Assembly: GCA_012729395.1 (NCBI GenBank)
Contig: JAAYDF010000197.1
Location: 1-63,793, forward strand
DNA from: Phycisphaerae bacterium
GTDB lineage: Bacteria; Planctomycetota; Phycisphaerae; UBA1845; PWPN01
DNA: 63,793 nt
Reading direction: 5' to 3'
Shown here: piece after piece, positions 55,184 to 63,793 of the stretch
Layout of the letters: each line of letters begins with the position of its first letter
Position numbering within the stretch: the stretch's first letter is position 1
The notes under the pieces: generated by a model
Databases searched by the model: none
Told to the model about the DNA's origin: nothing
The model's input: the letters and a program-made list of their open reading frames with translations, nothing else
Position numbers and translations under genes: made by a program

Positions 55184-56431
55184 TCAATCGCGCGGCACCC
55201 TGTAGACAATCTTCCCATTCTCTTCAGCCTTGCTGCCACCCTCGATCAGGATGGCCTTCTCCGCGATACCGGCGATACGCTCAGCGATGTCGGTAATCCT
55301 GTTGTGGATGGGCAGACCGTCACGACTGAAGTTGATGTAGGTGTCGTTGAAAGGCTTGTCCCAACCTCCCCGCGGCAGGACTTCCTGCGTCAACGCCTTC
55401 GGGATACCGCCGGCGCCGTGCATGACACCGATGAGGCCCCCAACGGTGGCCGCCTGGTTGTCGCAATCGTAGCCGGCACTGACCGCAATGCCCACCGTCT
55501 TGACGAAATCGCCCTCGCCATAAAGAACGGCCATCACGCCGCAAAGCCCGTTGATCAGTGACGACACCACGGAGACAGGGGCCTCGTAGCCATCCTTCTT
55601 GTAGCGATAGTACTTGTCGTGCAGTTTCTGTCGGGTCCCTCGCCAGTCGTTGGGATTCTCCTCATGCCAGCGCAGCAGGTCGACCATGCCCTCGTGAAAG
55701 GGGCCTTCGGCGGGAATGTGCTTCATGGCGGTCTGGACCAGGTGCATCGGATCGTCGGAGAAGAAGGCCTCGCTGATCATCGCCCCGTAGGCCATCGTCG
55801 GATGCACCCCCCAACTGTCGTTGGTGATCCTCGCCCCCCACTCCGCCCGTTCGACGGCCTTGGAGACCATCCCGGGGTAAAACGCGCTCCAGATCTCGTT
55901 CACCAACTGTGGGTCGATCTGAAACCAGTGTTCGTTGTTCTCCTTCTTCCCGGTGTCCGGAGCGACCATGCCCTGGGCCATCAGATGACGAGCGGTGCGA
56001 TTCGCCACCCAAATCCGCCTGTTGATATGGGCCCTCCAGGCTTCTGTGATCTGCCCGTAGTTGATGGCCAACCCATGTTTCTCGACCGCATGCAGCGTGA
56101 CGAACTCGATGTCCGTATCGTCATCGGTGTACGCGCCATCGAAGGCAGTGAACATGTACGGGACGTAGGCCCGATGGTCGTCACTGTTGACCCGCAGGCC
56201 ATGTTTCTCCGCCATGGCGGGCGTGTAGTAGCGATCCATGAGCACGGGGATGGGCTCTTCGACGTAAACCGTCTCAAAGGGAAAACCCAGGAAGTTGCCG
56301 ACGAGCTGGCCAATCCAGAAGCCCGATGTCTTATCGTGCAACTCGGAGCGTGTGATGGTCCCTTGCTGCGCGAAGGCCAATGTGGCGAACAGGCAGACCA
56401 CGACGACGATCAAGGTGATTCCGCGTTTCAT
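55184..56431 (-). CDS. exported ADP-ribosylglycohydrolase-family protein
   Basis: The protein is 415 residues from the ATG at 56431. A clear signal peptide (MKRGITLIVVVVCLFATLAFAQQ) predicts export. Metal-binding motifs of the DraG/ARH fold are present: TDDDTDIEF (first site) and GYDCDNQAATVGGLIG (second site, equivalent to GGDTDTNA). Cytoplasmic members remove ADP-ribose from proteins or act on related substrates. An exported version must have a different substrate, perhaps a nucleoside, glycoside or surface conjugate. The upstream extension of the frame to 56737 lacks family sequence. Confidence 0.82.
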   Translation of the reverse strand: MKRGITLIVVVVCLFATLAFAQQGTITRSELHDKTSGFWIGQLVGNFLGFPFETVYVEEPIPVLMDRYYTPAMAEKHGLRVNSDDHRAYVPYMFTAFDGAYTDDDTDIEFVTLHAVEKHGLAINYGQITEAWRAHINRRIWVANRTARHLMAQGMVAPDTGKKENNEHWFQIDPQLVNEIWSAFYPGMVSKAVERAEWGARITNDSWGVHPTMAYGAMISEAFFSDDPMHLVQTAMKHIPAEGPFHEGMVDLLRWHEENPNDWRGTRQKLHDKYYRYKKDGYEAPVSVVSSLINGLCGVMAVLYGEGDFVKTVGIAVSAGYDCDNQAATVGGLIGVMHGAGGIPKALTQEVLPRGGWDKPFNDTYINFSRDGLPIHNRITDIAERIAGIAEKAILIEGGSKAEENGKIVYRVPRD

Positions 56432-56972
56432 GGCATATCGCTCCAAGCATCCGTGCTTGCCATGCAATAGATCCCTTGTCGGCCCTGACATGATCCGACT
56501 GCCCCAGATGGGCTCCTGATCGCTTTCACTGGGCCACCGAGGTTGCCACACGCGGCGGCTGGTCAACCGAACAGCGCACGTCAACATGATGCGTGCACCA
56601 TACGCGACGATCAGCGTCTCCCAGATAGCAAACCCTGTCAAGGCGGCGGCGCACAACCACCCCGTCGAACGGGGAAGGGCGGTCTGTGGCGCATGGGCTT
56701 CGATGCGATACGTGCTTCCTGGTCCCCCTCTCGCCATGCGACATTCCCGACGGAGTGGAACCCCGCCACATCCTGGTCAGTCACCTCGCCCTGAATCGCG
56801 GGAGTCCCTTTCAGGTGCTCGCATCTTGAGCAGGCATATCCAGGTCAGGCGTCATGGGCCCATCGAGATCGTGGAGTTGGAAGTGCCGCACGAGGGATCT
56901 ATGTGCGGGCTACCATGCATCTTGTGCCTCCTGCCATGCGCGGACTGCATGCTGGCCGAAGGCCCTCGGTTG
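56432..56972. other. gene-free spacer
   Basis: I find no convincing gene, repeat or RNA in this 540-bp stretch. The open frames here are shadows in GC-rich DNA. Confidence 0.4.
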
Positions 56973-57140
56973 TTACTTGCCTGCTTCTGCGGGCTGGGTG
57001 CCCTTTTTGGCGGGAGCTGCGCCGGGAACCAGGAAGGTCTTGCCGCACTTGGCGCATCGGACGCGCTTGCCGCGAGCGCCATCAGGCACCTGCAGAATGG
57101 TGCGGCACTTCAGGTTGGGGCAAATCAGCGTGACAGCCAT
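56973..57140 (-). CDS. short MJ0042-type zinc-ribbon protein
   Basis: The 55-residue protein starts at the ATG at 57140 (MAVTLICPNLKCRTILQV). Two Cys pairs (C7, C12 and C27, C30 in RCAKCGKTF) form the zinc ribbon and a Lys/Ala/Pro tail follows. The same ribbon begins the membrane protein at 16581, which supports a lineage-specific module. Function unknown; probably binds a nucleic acid or protein. Start is well defined by the family pattern (VTLICP). Confidence 0.75.
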   Translation of the reverse strand: MAVTLICPNLKCRTILQVPDGARGKRVRCAKCGKTFLVPGAAPAKKGTQPAEAGK

Positions 57141-57523
57141 GAACAAGGCCTTTCTGCAATGGGGACCGACCCAGGAATCCCCGGCTTACATGAGATCGGG
57201 TCACTCATGAACTAACATAAGATTAAATTCGCCTACCTCGCCATCTCCGGCGACTCCGGCAGTACCACGGGCAAGAACGTCCGGAAAAACCTCGCCTCCC
57301 GCTCGCTTCGCGGCAATGCCTCCGAACCCACCCCTTCGTACTCCAGGTTGCGAACAGGTGACAACGACCGCAACCACCGAGCAACCATCCCGTTGTGGGC
57401 GACAACACAATGTCGGCGATCGATTCATGCGGCACCCATGCGGAAGCGCCGCGGGGCAACTCGTGACACCGCCGACAACGCGGTGTGCCCCGTTCTGTGC
57501 CGTTCTCATACGTTTCACTTGCT

Positions 57524-57551
57524 TTGACAGCACGGTACACGAAGCTACAAT
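57524..57551 (+). promoter_or_regulatory. promoter of ispE-spoVG
   Basis: TTGACA at 57524-57529, a 16-bp spacer and TACAAT at 57546-57551 lie about 210 bp before ispE. Nothing else is recognisable in 57141-57762. Confidence 0.65.
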
Positions 57552-57762
57552 CCCCCAACCGTTGGGCTCCTGGTACGAACAACAAGTGTGACAGGCAGGG
57601 CGACTGGGAGCCCCGGCAAAGGCGTCCGTGTGCACGATGGCGTCAATCGCCCATCACACCCACAGGTGATGACGGCCGCCGAACCATGAAGAACCCGCGG
57701 CTTGGCTTACAGTTCTCCGCCCCGCGGCCCGCCCTGCCGACTAACCTTGGGAGGCCGCCGGC

Positions 57763-58671
57763 ATGCGTGAAACCGTTCGATCGCCGGCCAAGATCAACTG
57801 GACTCTGCGCGTGGTCCGCCGTCGCGAAGACGGCTACCACGACATCGAATCACTCGTCTGCGCGGTCACGCTGTACGACGAGTTGACCTTCAGCACGCGC
57901 GACGACGATCGCTTCATCCTGACCTGTTCCAACCCATCGCTGCCCTGCGATGACCATAACCTGATCTGCAAGGCGGCTGCCCTGCTGGCAACCGAGGCGC
58001 GCCAGGAAACGCCCCTCCGTCCACTGGGCGCGTCGTGCCACCTGATGAAGAACATCCCTGTCGGCGGTGGCCTCGGAGGCGGCAGCTCCAACGCCGCCGC
58101 AACTCTGCTGACTCTGAACCGTCTCTGGGGGCTGGACCTGCCGCTCGACCACCTAGCCTCGCTGGCGGCTCACCTGGGCAGCGATGTACCGCTTTTCCTC
58201 TACGGTCCGGCGGCGGTGATTCGTGGTCGCGGGGAGCTTGTCCAGCCCGTCCGCCTCGGCTGGCCGATCTGGATCGTGTTGATCCTGCCGGATTTCGCGA
58301 TCGCCACAGCGAGCGTCTACCGGGCGTGGCGACCCGCGCCGGAACCCCCTGCCCGCCGCCTGGCGGCCCCTGAGGACTGGCTTGCCCCCGATGCCCCGGA
58401 CCTTGCGGTCAGGCTGTTGGAGCGGGCCTACAATATGCTTGAACCGCCGGCTGTCGAGGTCTGCGCACCGTTGCGCGGGCTACTGGAGCATTTGGCCTCG
58501 CTGGCCGGCCGCCCTGTCAGACTGTCGGGTAGCGGATCGACTCTCTTCACCGCGTTCGACGATCGGTCAGAGGCGGAATCCCTCGCCAGACGGGCTGGCG
58601 AACAGTTGGGACTTCAGACTCGCGTGGTACAGCCTGTGGAGCAGGCGATGCCTGTCACGAACCAGGTTTGA
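57763..58671 (+). CDS. ispE: 4-diphosphocytidyl-2-C-methyl-D-erythritol kinase
   Basis: The 302-residue GHMP-family kinase phosphorylates CDP-ME in the MEP isoprenoid pathway. The N-terminal PAKINWTL (catalytic Lys), the ATP-binding loop IPVGGGLGGGSSNAAATL and the C-terminal RLSGSGSTLF motif are all present. Ribosome-binding site GGGAGG precedes the ATG. It is followed 18 bases later by spoVG, a neighbour arrangement also known from Firmicutes. Confidence 0.95.
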   Translation: MRETVRSPAKINWTLRVVRRREDGYHDIESLVCAVTLYDELTFSTRDDDRFILTCSNPSLPCDDHNLICKAAALLATEARQETPLRPLGASCHLMKNIPVGGGLGGGSSNAAATLLTLNRLWGLDLPLDHLASLAAHLGSDVPLFLYGPAAVIRGRGELVQPVRLGWPIWIVLILPDFAIATASVYRAWRPAPEPPARRLAAPEDWLAPDAPDLAVRLLERAYNMLEPPAVEVCAPLRGLLEHLASLAGRPVRLSGSGSTLFTAFDDRSEAESLARRAGEQLGLQTRVVQPVEQAMPVTNQV

Positions 58672-58689
58672 TCTTTGGAGGTTGCACCC

Positions 58690-59424
58690 ATGGAGATCAC
58701 GGAAGTACGCATCAAACTCGTCGAGAACAGCAGCGAACGATTGCGGGCCTTCTGCAGCATCACGTTGGACGGCGATTTCGTCATCCGGGATCTGAAAATC
58801 ATCGACGGCACGAATGGCGTGTTCGTTGCCATGCCTTCTCGCAAGCTGATGGACCGCTGCCCGCGTTGCGGTTCGAAGAATCATCTGCGAGCCCGGCACT
58901 GCAATGAGTGTGGCGCGAAGCTTGCGGAGGATCGGGCGCCGCGCGATGCCCAGGGGCGGGGCAAACTCCACGCCGACGTGGCCCACCCGATCAACGCGCC
59001 CTGCCGCGAGCGCGTGCAGAACGCGGTGATCGAGGCCTATCACGCCGAGCTCGAACGCGCCAGCCAGCCCGGATACAAGCCGCAACAGTACGATGATTAC
59101 GAAGATTACGAGGACGGCTACGACGAGGCAAAGCCCTCGGCACCTGTGGCGAAAGCCGCCGCCGATGAGCTTGCTCTCCAAGCGGAAAAGGGACTCGCCG
59201 ACAAGGACGAGTTTGGCGACTACAACGATCTCATCGCCGACCTCAAACGAGATGCGCAGCATCGACGTCCTGAGGATCGCCCGGCCCGACCGTCAGGTGT
59301 CACCGAGGCCAAACCCTCGCCGCGTTCGCCCGGCACAGATCGATCCGAACCGCGCCGGTCGGCCGAGCCCGCCCCCGTGGCACGCGACCACGGGGCCAAC
59401 GATGATTTCGGCGCGGGTCTGTGA
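58690..59424 (+). CDS. spoVG: SpoVG-family protein fused to a zinc ribbon
   Basis: The protein is 244 residues from the ATG at 58690 (TTTGGAGG upstream). Residues 1-60 are SpoVG ([42 protein letters not shown]). SpoVG binds nucleic acid and affects septation and virulence in Firmicutes and Borrelia. Here the beta-rich core runs directly into a four-Cys zinc ribbon (CPRCGS...CNECGAK, residues 57-81). A further region ([17 protein letters not shown]) keeps a SpoVG-like C-terminal helix, and a long acidic, Tyr-rich disordered tail follows. The normal length is 85-100 residues. Confidence 0.9.
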   Translation: MEITEVRIKLVENSSERLRAFCSITLDGDFVIRDLKIIDGTNGVFVAMPSRKLMDRCPRCGSKNHLRARHCNECGAKLAEDRAPRDAQGRGKLHADVAHPINAPCRERVQNAVIEAYHAELERASQPGYKPQQYDDYEDYEDGYDEAKPSAPVAKAAADELALQAEKGLADKDEFGDYNDLIADLKRDAQHRRPEDRPARPSGVTEAKPSPRSPGTDRSEPRRSAEPAPVARDHGANDDFGAGL

Positions 59425-59448
59425 CTCGCCGCGACGAGAGCCTCAAAC

Positions 59449-61284
59449 TCACTGGCCGGGCGCGGGCAACCGTCGATACCAGGTGCCAGCCAGAATGGCC
59501 GCCCCGATGACCACAACCCCTGCGCAGACTCCGGCGGCCAGCCACTGATGGGCGACTGCGTAGCTCGGGCCAACGTACAAGGCCCCGAGCCAGACCAGCC
59601 CCACAATCAGGCTGAGTAGATCGGGCCCGAACGGCTCCTTGCGAAACTGAGGATCCGTGTCGGCCACGTGCCGGGCTACCGGCCTCCAGAAGCCAGCAGG
59701 CTGCGTGGTGCGGTAGAAGTGGGCCAGCGTGGTCATGTCCGGTGGAGCGGTCAGCAGCGTGACCACCACGCAAACCAGCGTCGAGGCCGCCGCCAACACA
59801 GGCAACGTGTAATACACCGGCACTCCTGGCCAGCCGAAAGATCGAGCGATCAGCGGCTCGGCAAACACCTGGACGAGCGAGAGCACCATGCCCGCACCCA
59901 TGCCCGCCGCGAACCCATACCCCGTCAACCGCCACCAATACCACCGCAGCACATTGGGCAGCAGAACCGCGGAGCCCAGGAACCCCACGATCCAGGTCAG
60001 CATGGTGTTGATCGAATCGCTGATGAATGAGATGCCGATACCGATGAGGATCATCAGGACGCTGGTCAGGTAGCTGGCGGCGACATAATGCCGGGCCGAG
60101 GCACCAGGACGTACGTATCGCTGGTAGATATCGCGAACCAGGTACGACGCCGCACCATTGACCATCGCCCCGAACGTACCCATGAAGGCGGAGATCAGCG
60201 CGGCCAGGGCAATGCCCTTGAACGCCACGGGCAGCTTGCGGGCGATGACATAGGGCAGAACCTTCTCCGTATCGAACCCCTCGCTGGGCATCCCAGCAAA
60301 GGCCACCAGGCCCATGATCGTGATCGCCATGGCCATGGGGAAGCGGATGGTATGGCAGACGCCCCAGAGCATCCCCGCCTTGCTGGCCGACCGGGCATCA
60401 CGCGTCGCCAGGAACTTCTGGAAGTCGAAGAGCTGCTCCGGACCGCTCGCCCCAAGAAGAAGCCCCTTGAGCAGCAAGGCGATCACCACCGCGCCGAACA
60501 CCGCGTACATGTTCCCGGCATCCGGCAGGCGCCAGGGCGGCACGATGCTGTACCACTGCTGCGGATCGACGGCCACCACTCGCCTCGGCCCGCTGGCCAG
60601 CGTCTCCAGTGCCGCCGACACCGACTGACCGTCGAACGCCGCGTAACCCAGGTACGCGATGACCAGCCCCCCTACCGTCAGCACGATGGTCTGCACGAAA
60701 TCGACGATCGTCAGCCCGGTGAAGCCGCCGAGCACCACGTACGCACCGGTCACGCCGATGATCAGCGTCGCACACAAACGGTCCACCTGCTGGGCGGTCA
60801 GGTTCGGGAACCACTCGGCCACAGGCATGAACTGCGAGCCGAACTTGCCCATCCCCACCGCGGTGTAGCCGATGAACGCCGTCAGGGTCAGCACCGCAAA
60901 CAGCGTATACGCCAGCCGCGCCAGATCGCCCGCCTGCCCACTGCCGAACCGAAAGACCATCCACTCCGCCCCGGTCACCACGCCGCTCCGCCGGATCCAC
61001 TTGCCCATGAAGGCCATGTAGAACGCGGCAATCAAGAAACCCCAGATCCACTGGATCCAGAAGCCGTTGAACCCGTAGGCGACGAACATCGACACGATCC
61101 ACATTGTGCCGGTGATGTCGAAGTAACTCGACGAGCCGCTCATGGCGATCATCCACCACGGCAACGTCCGCCCGCCGAGGAAGTACGAGTCAATGCCCTG
61201 GGCCGCCCGGCTCTTCACGAGGAAACCGATGGCCAGGATACCCCCGATGTAGACCGCGAGAATGCTCAGATCGATCCAGTGCAT
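59449..61284 (-). CDS. sodium:solute symporter family (SSS) transporter
   Basis: The 611-residue protein has about thirteen to fifteen membrane helices in the SSS/LeuT-like fold, with the N-terminal SYFLGGRTLPWWMIAMSG and the STALGAM-equivalent AAYLGGFTGLTIVDF region. The loop EQLFDFQKFLATRDARSASKAG is typical of this class. It should couple uptake of a sugar, amino acid or carboxylate to sodium. The substrate is not predictable. It converges with spoVG with only 24 bp between the stops. Confidence 0.9.
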   Translation of the reverse strand: MHWIDLSILAVYIGGILAIGFLVKSRAAQGIDSYFLGGRTLPWWMIAMSGSSSYFDITGTMWIVSMFVAYGFNGFWIQWIWGFLIAAFYMAFMGKWIRRSGVVTGAEWMVFRFGSGQAGDLARLAYTLFAVLTLTAFIGYTAVGMGKFGSQFMPVAEWFPNLTAQQVDRLCATLIIGVTGAYVVLGGFTGLTIVDFVQTIVLTVGGLVIAYLGYAAFDGQSVSAALETLASGPRRVVAVDPQQWYSIVPPWRLPDAGNMYAVFGAVVIALLLKGLLLGASGPEQLFDFQKFLATRDARSASKAGMLWGVCHTIRFPMAMAITIMGLVAFAGMPSEGFDTEKVLPYVIARKLPVAFKGIALAALISAFMGTFGAMVNGAASYLVRDIYQRYVRPGASARHYVAASYLTSVLMILIGIGISFISDSINTMLTWIVGFLGSAVLLPNVLRWYWWRLTGYGFAAGMGAGMVLSLVQVFAEPLIARSFGWPGVPVYYTLPVLAAASTLVCVVVTLLTAPPDMTTLAHFYRTTQPAGFWRPVARHVADTDPQFRKEPFGPDLLSLIVGLVWLGALYVGPSYAVAHQWLAAGVCAGVVVIGAAILAGTWYRRLPAPGQ

Positions 61285-61593
61285 GGACGGGATGGCTCCT
61301 GTGAGTGCGTATCCCAGACGGCTTCTTCGCTCAGAAGGTGTATGAAGAGGCGATACTCCGCCCCAACCCGCGACCGCAAGAGGCCGTCGAAATACCCAGT
61401 GGCCTCCGCCAGATATCCTGTGACACAGCGTTGGTCAGGGCGAGACGCCCTGGCCCACACCGGCGAGACGCCGGTGCCACACCTCAAGATACAGGCTGCT
61501 TGGCGGGGCACACTAGCACGCCAATTGCGTCTGGGCGCTTACGATCGTCAAGGCAACAGTGTACCGGCGTCTCAACGGGCAAGCCACCTATCG

Positions 61594-61703
61594 GACCAAG
61601 GCAACTTGTTGCCGGAGTCTGGGACCAAGGCAACTTACTGCCGGAGTCTGTAACCAAGGCAACTGACTGCTGGAGTCTGGGACCGAGGCAACTTGTTGCC
61701 GGG
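61594..61703. repeat. 29-bp tandem repeat, four units
   Basis: Units begin at 61594, 61623, 61652 and 61681 (the last partial). The consensus is GACCAAGGCAACTTGTTGCC then GGAGTCTGG. Each unit holds the palindrome GGCAAC-TT-GTTGCC, more or less preserved. There are no spacers between units, so it is not a CRISPR array. It lies in the gene-free stretch 61285-62073. Confidence 0.85.
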
Positions 61704-61794
61704 CCGCTCGCGGCTTCACGCGACCGTTAATCAACTGGCGGTCTGAGCAACCGCCAGCGAAACCCCGCGCTGGCGCCTGGGGCTTTTCCCCGAT

Positions 61795-61930
61795 CTGAGA
61801 TCTGCAATCTTCACTCCGCAATCCGCAATCCGCAATCGCCGATCCCTAATCTCTACTCCGCAATCCGCAATCTCTAATCTCCAATCTGCAATTCACAATC
61901 CCCACCTCCGTAATCCTCACTCCCCGCTCT
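61795..61930. repeat. degenerate TCCGCAATC pyrimidine-rich repeat tract
   Basis: About 135 bp consist of imperfect 7- to 9-bp units such as CCGCAATC, TCTGCAATC, CTCTAATC and CTCCAATC. Strand asymmetry is strong (C/T/A-rich). A related run (TGAGTACTGAGTACTGAG) lies at 23722-23740. Non-coding. Confidence 0.75.
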
Positions 61931-62073
61931 CACCCGAGGACTCGCGTCCCCGGCTCATGCGTCCTCCGCTCTCGCGTTCCCCAACCCCTGCCCCCCGATC
62001 CCTCCTCACTCAGCACTCCCGGCCTCACCCTCCGCAGCTTTGCCCCGCGCTGGCCGCAGCTTATCATGCTGCC

Positions 62074-62913
62074 ATGACCGCCTGCGAATCCATCCGCGTG
62101 CACCTGTCGGATCACTACGAGGCCCACGCGCGCCTGTGGTGTCCCCCATCGCCTCGCGGCGCGGTCCTCTACCTGCACGGCATCCAGTCGCACGGCCAGT
62201 GGTTCGAGCGATCCGCCTCCGCGCTGGCCGAGGCCGGATTCGCCATCCTCCTGCCCGACCGCCGCGGCAGCGGACGCAACGCCCAGGACCGCGGGCACAC
62301 CCCCTCGGTCCGACGACTCCTCCGCGATATCGCCGACTGCCTCGACGAGCTGCACGTCCGCACCAACCTCGACCGGTTCCACCTGCTCGGCGTCAGTTGG
62401 GGCGGCAAGCTAGCCTTGGCCGCCTACCGTTACCTCCCGCATCGAGTGCGCAGCCTGACGCTGGTGGCCCCCGGCCTGTTCCCTCGCGTCGATCTGCCTG
62501 CTTGGCAGAAGATTCGCGTGGCTTGGTCGCTCTTGGCTGCCCGCCGAGCGCTCTTCGACATTCCGCTCAACGATCCCCAACTCTTCACAGCGGACCCCGA
62601 CCGCCAGCGGTTCATTCGCGACGACCCGCTCGCCCTTCGTCGGGTCACCGCCGGCTTCCTTGGGGCCTCGCGACAACTTGATCGCTACGCCCGGGGTGCC
62701 GCCCAGATCCGCGGCGGCTGTCCATGCAGGGTATTCCTCGGCGAACGTGACCGCATCATCGACAACCACGCCACACGAGCCTTCGTCCGCAGCCTCCCGT
62801 GGCCTACCCGCGACATCATGGAGTACCAGGGCACCGAGCACACCCTCGAGTTCGAGCCCGCCGCCGGTACCTTCATCACCGATTGCGTCACTTGGCTGCA
62901 GCACTGCCGCTGA
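62074..62913 (+). CDS. alpha/beta hydrolase
   Basis: The protein is 279 residues from the ATG at 62074. The fold is complete: LYLHGIQSHG (oxyanion loop), LPDRRGSGRN, nucleophile elbow GVSWGG (Ser), acid Asp in GERDRIID and His in GTEHTLEF. It resembles lysophospholipase- or monoglyceride-lipase-like members in the HG...DRRGxG pattern. Substrate unknown. The in-frame region before 62074 (to 61957) lies in repeat DNA. Confidence 0.88.
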   Translation: MTACESIRVHLSDHYEAHARLWCPPSPRGAVLYLHGIQSHGQWFERSASALAEAGFAILLPDRRGSGRNAQDRGHTPSVRRLLRDIADCLDELHVRTNLDRFHLLGVSWGGKLALAAYRYLPHRVRSLTLVAPGLFPRVDLPAWQKIRVAWSLLAARRALFDIPLNDPQLFTADPDRQRFIRDDPLALRRVTAGFLGASRQLDRYARGAAQIRGGCPCRVFLGERDRIIDNHATRAFVRSLPWPTRDIMEYQGTEHTLEFEPAAGTFITDCVTWLQHCR

Positions 62914-62942
62914 GCCAGCCACACCGTCGCGGTTGCTCCCCC

Positions 62943-63060
62943 CGTAGCGGTCGCCCCCCCGACTTCGGCGAGCTCTCTTCGAGCCTGCCTTCGGCGCTGA
63001 GGCTGAGCCTCATGCTCAGGCTCGAAGAGAGCCTCAGAGCCGAAGGCAGCCGAGCCGTGG
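62943..63060. repeat. inverted GTAGCGGTCGCC repeat and interleaved palindromes
   Basis: At 62943 an inverted copy of the 13951-type repeat (GTAGCGGTCGCC...GACTTCGGCGAGCTC) begins. It runs into two overlapping inverted repeats: CTCTCTTCGAGCCT with AGGCTCGAAGAGAG, and GCCTTCGGCGCTGAGGCT with AGCCTCAGAGCCGAAGGC. The two hairpins share sequence and so exclude each other. Confidence 0.75.
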
Positions 63061-63255
63061 TGACCGGAGTCCCGCAACGCCGCCTCCAGGACAGATGAAC
63101 TCCACGGCAAACCCGCGGTCCAAACACCGTCACCCGCCAGACGAAACAGTCGTTTCAGGTGCGGGCAATTCAGCGATGTCCGACGGTTGGTGATGGAAGC
63201 GTGCACGGAGCGGGCGTGCGCACGGCGCGGCGCAAACCTCACAGAGAAAATGACT

Positions 63256-63340
63256 TGCGGATGAGAGGAGTCGAACCTCCACGGCCTTGTGGGCCACAAG
63301 GACCTGAACCTTGCGCGTCTGCCAGTTCCGCCACATCCGC
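63256..63340 (-). tRNA. tRNA-Leu (anticodon CAG)
   Basis: On the minus strand the acceptor GCGGATG pairs with CATCCGC. The anticodon stem CAAGG/CCTTG encloses TTCAGGT (anticodon CAG). A long variable arm (TGGCCCACAAGGCCGT) and T arm GGAGG-TTCGACT-CCTCT complete the class II structure. No CCA is encoded. Confidence 0.96.
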
Positions 63341-63604
63341 TCGGCTCGGACAGTCGTCCGACCGATCATGCCCGTATTAGAATCGCCGCCCTGCCGCCTG
63401 TCAATACGCCGCCGCCCCGAAACCCGCCCCCGATGCAAGAGTTCGTGAAATCTGGCGGCCCCTGCCGCTTTGCCGCTTCGCTTTTCCCCTGCTGTTTACG
63501 TCCGCTCCAGAGTATGCTAGCATGCTTTCCGTAGTCGTTACCTGGATCGCGCGAGCTGGCCAGACCCAAGCTCCCACGATACCATCCGTAGCGGCAAGAG
63601 AACC

Positions 63605-63680
63605 CGGGGCGTAGCTCAGCCTGGACTAGAGCGCTTGACTGGGGGTCAAGAGGTCGCTGGTTCAAATCCAGTCGCCCCGA
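63605..63680 (+). tRNA. tRNA-Pro (anticodon GGG)
   Basis: Acceptor CGGGGCG pairs with CGCCCCG, the D arm is GCTC...GAGC, the anticodon stem CTTGA/TCAAG encloses CTGGGGG (anticodon GGG) and the T arm is GCTGG-TTCAAAT-CCAGT. Discriminator A at 63680; no CCA encoded. Confidence 0.96.
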
Positions 63681-63695
63681 GTATCCTTGGAAATG

Positions 63696-63728
63696 AGCCC
63701 TTCGGCCAACAGGTCGAAGGGCTTTCTC
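63696..63728 (+). terminator. terminator of tRNA-Pro
   Basis: AGCCCTTCGGCC and GGTCGAAGGGCT form a 12-bp stem (one G-T pair) around AACA, followed by TTCTC. It starts 15 bases after the tRNA. Confidence 0.8.
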
Positions 63729-63793
63729 ATTGTGGGAACGAGAGTTGCGCCGTCGAGCGACAAGTTCAAACAGAGGATATCGAGGATCTGCCG

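Noticed and set aside
57201-57635. Minus-strand frame between the zinc-ribbon gene and ispE
   Set aside because: It lacks recognisable protein character and a ribosome-binding site, and it crosses the ispE promoter.
61594-61703. Possible CRISPR array
   Set aside because: The 29-bp units are directly adjacent without unique spacers, and no cas gene is in the window.
63256-63680. tRNA genes as integration sites for a mobile island
   Set aside because: No integrase and no duplicated tRNA 3' end were seen near either tRNA.

Overview
The window is a high-GC bacterial chromosome segment that most resembles Planctomycetota, possibly a Phycisphaerae-like lineage. This is inferred from gene content, not from a database search. 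The supporting signs are: a Tat-exported Gfo/Idh/MocA oxidoreductase, a secreted protease carrying dockerin repeats and a sulfatase-modifying (FGE) domain, short MJ0042-type zinc ribbons, ispE next to spoVG, diderm envelope genes (LptE- and BamD-like), an exported ADP-ribosylglycohydrolase, and an EF-G of the mitochondrial-EFG2-like type.

Layout. 1-4.1 kb: cardiolipin synthase and a two-gene unit of unknown envelope proteins. 4.5-4.65 kb: a candidate structured small RNA with 4.5S/SRP-like features. 4.8-7.6 kb: a Ycf46-like AAA ATPase (minus) and an orphan CheB (plus). 7.9-13.9 kb: BamD-like and LptE-like envelope assembly genes, ftsH, a GNAT acetyltransferase and phosphofructokinase. 14.3-19.5 kb: oxidoreductase, two membrane-anchored proteins and two superoxide dismutases, one cytoplasmic and one Tat-exported. 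20-24.8 kb: Trm112-like protein, rpsR, tRNA-Arg, serS, a small ORF, DAHP synthase and a Qng1/DUF2419 queuosine-salvage homologue. 24.8-27.9 kb: nrfHA nitrite reductase and a DUF1571-like lipoprotein.

28-46.3 kb is one long leftward run equivalent to S10-spc-alpha (rpsJ to rplQ, with secY, adk, map and rpoA), followed by HIT and GT2 genes. It lacks rpmD, rpsD and infA. A TTGACA-type promoter lies upstream of rpsJ. An EF-G2-like gene sits just upstream of the operon.

48.7-56.4 kb is an accessory region. It holds a decayed FGE-domain fragment, a GxxExxY-family nuclease-like gene bracketed by three 64-bp palindromic repeats, a 1288-residue subtilase/FGE chimera and the exported ADP-ribosylglycohydrolase. 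57-63.8 kb returns to housekeeping genes: a zinc-ribbon protein, ispE, spoVG, an SSS symporter, an alpha/beta hydrolase, tRNA-Leu and tRNA-Pro.

Several families of dispersed palindromic repeats run through the intergenic DNA. One has expanded in frame inside a membrane-protein gene (16.83-16.96 kb). The strongest candidates for something undescribed are the GxxExxY gene with its palindromes, the coding-invading repeat, the SRP-like RNA with a divergent apical loop, and the pair of superoxide dismutases with differing metal-tuning residues.
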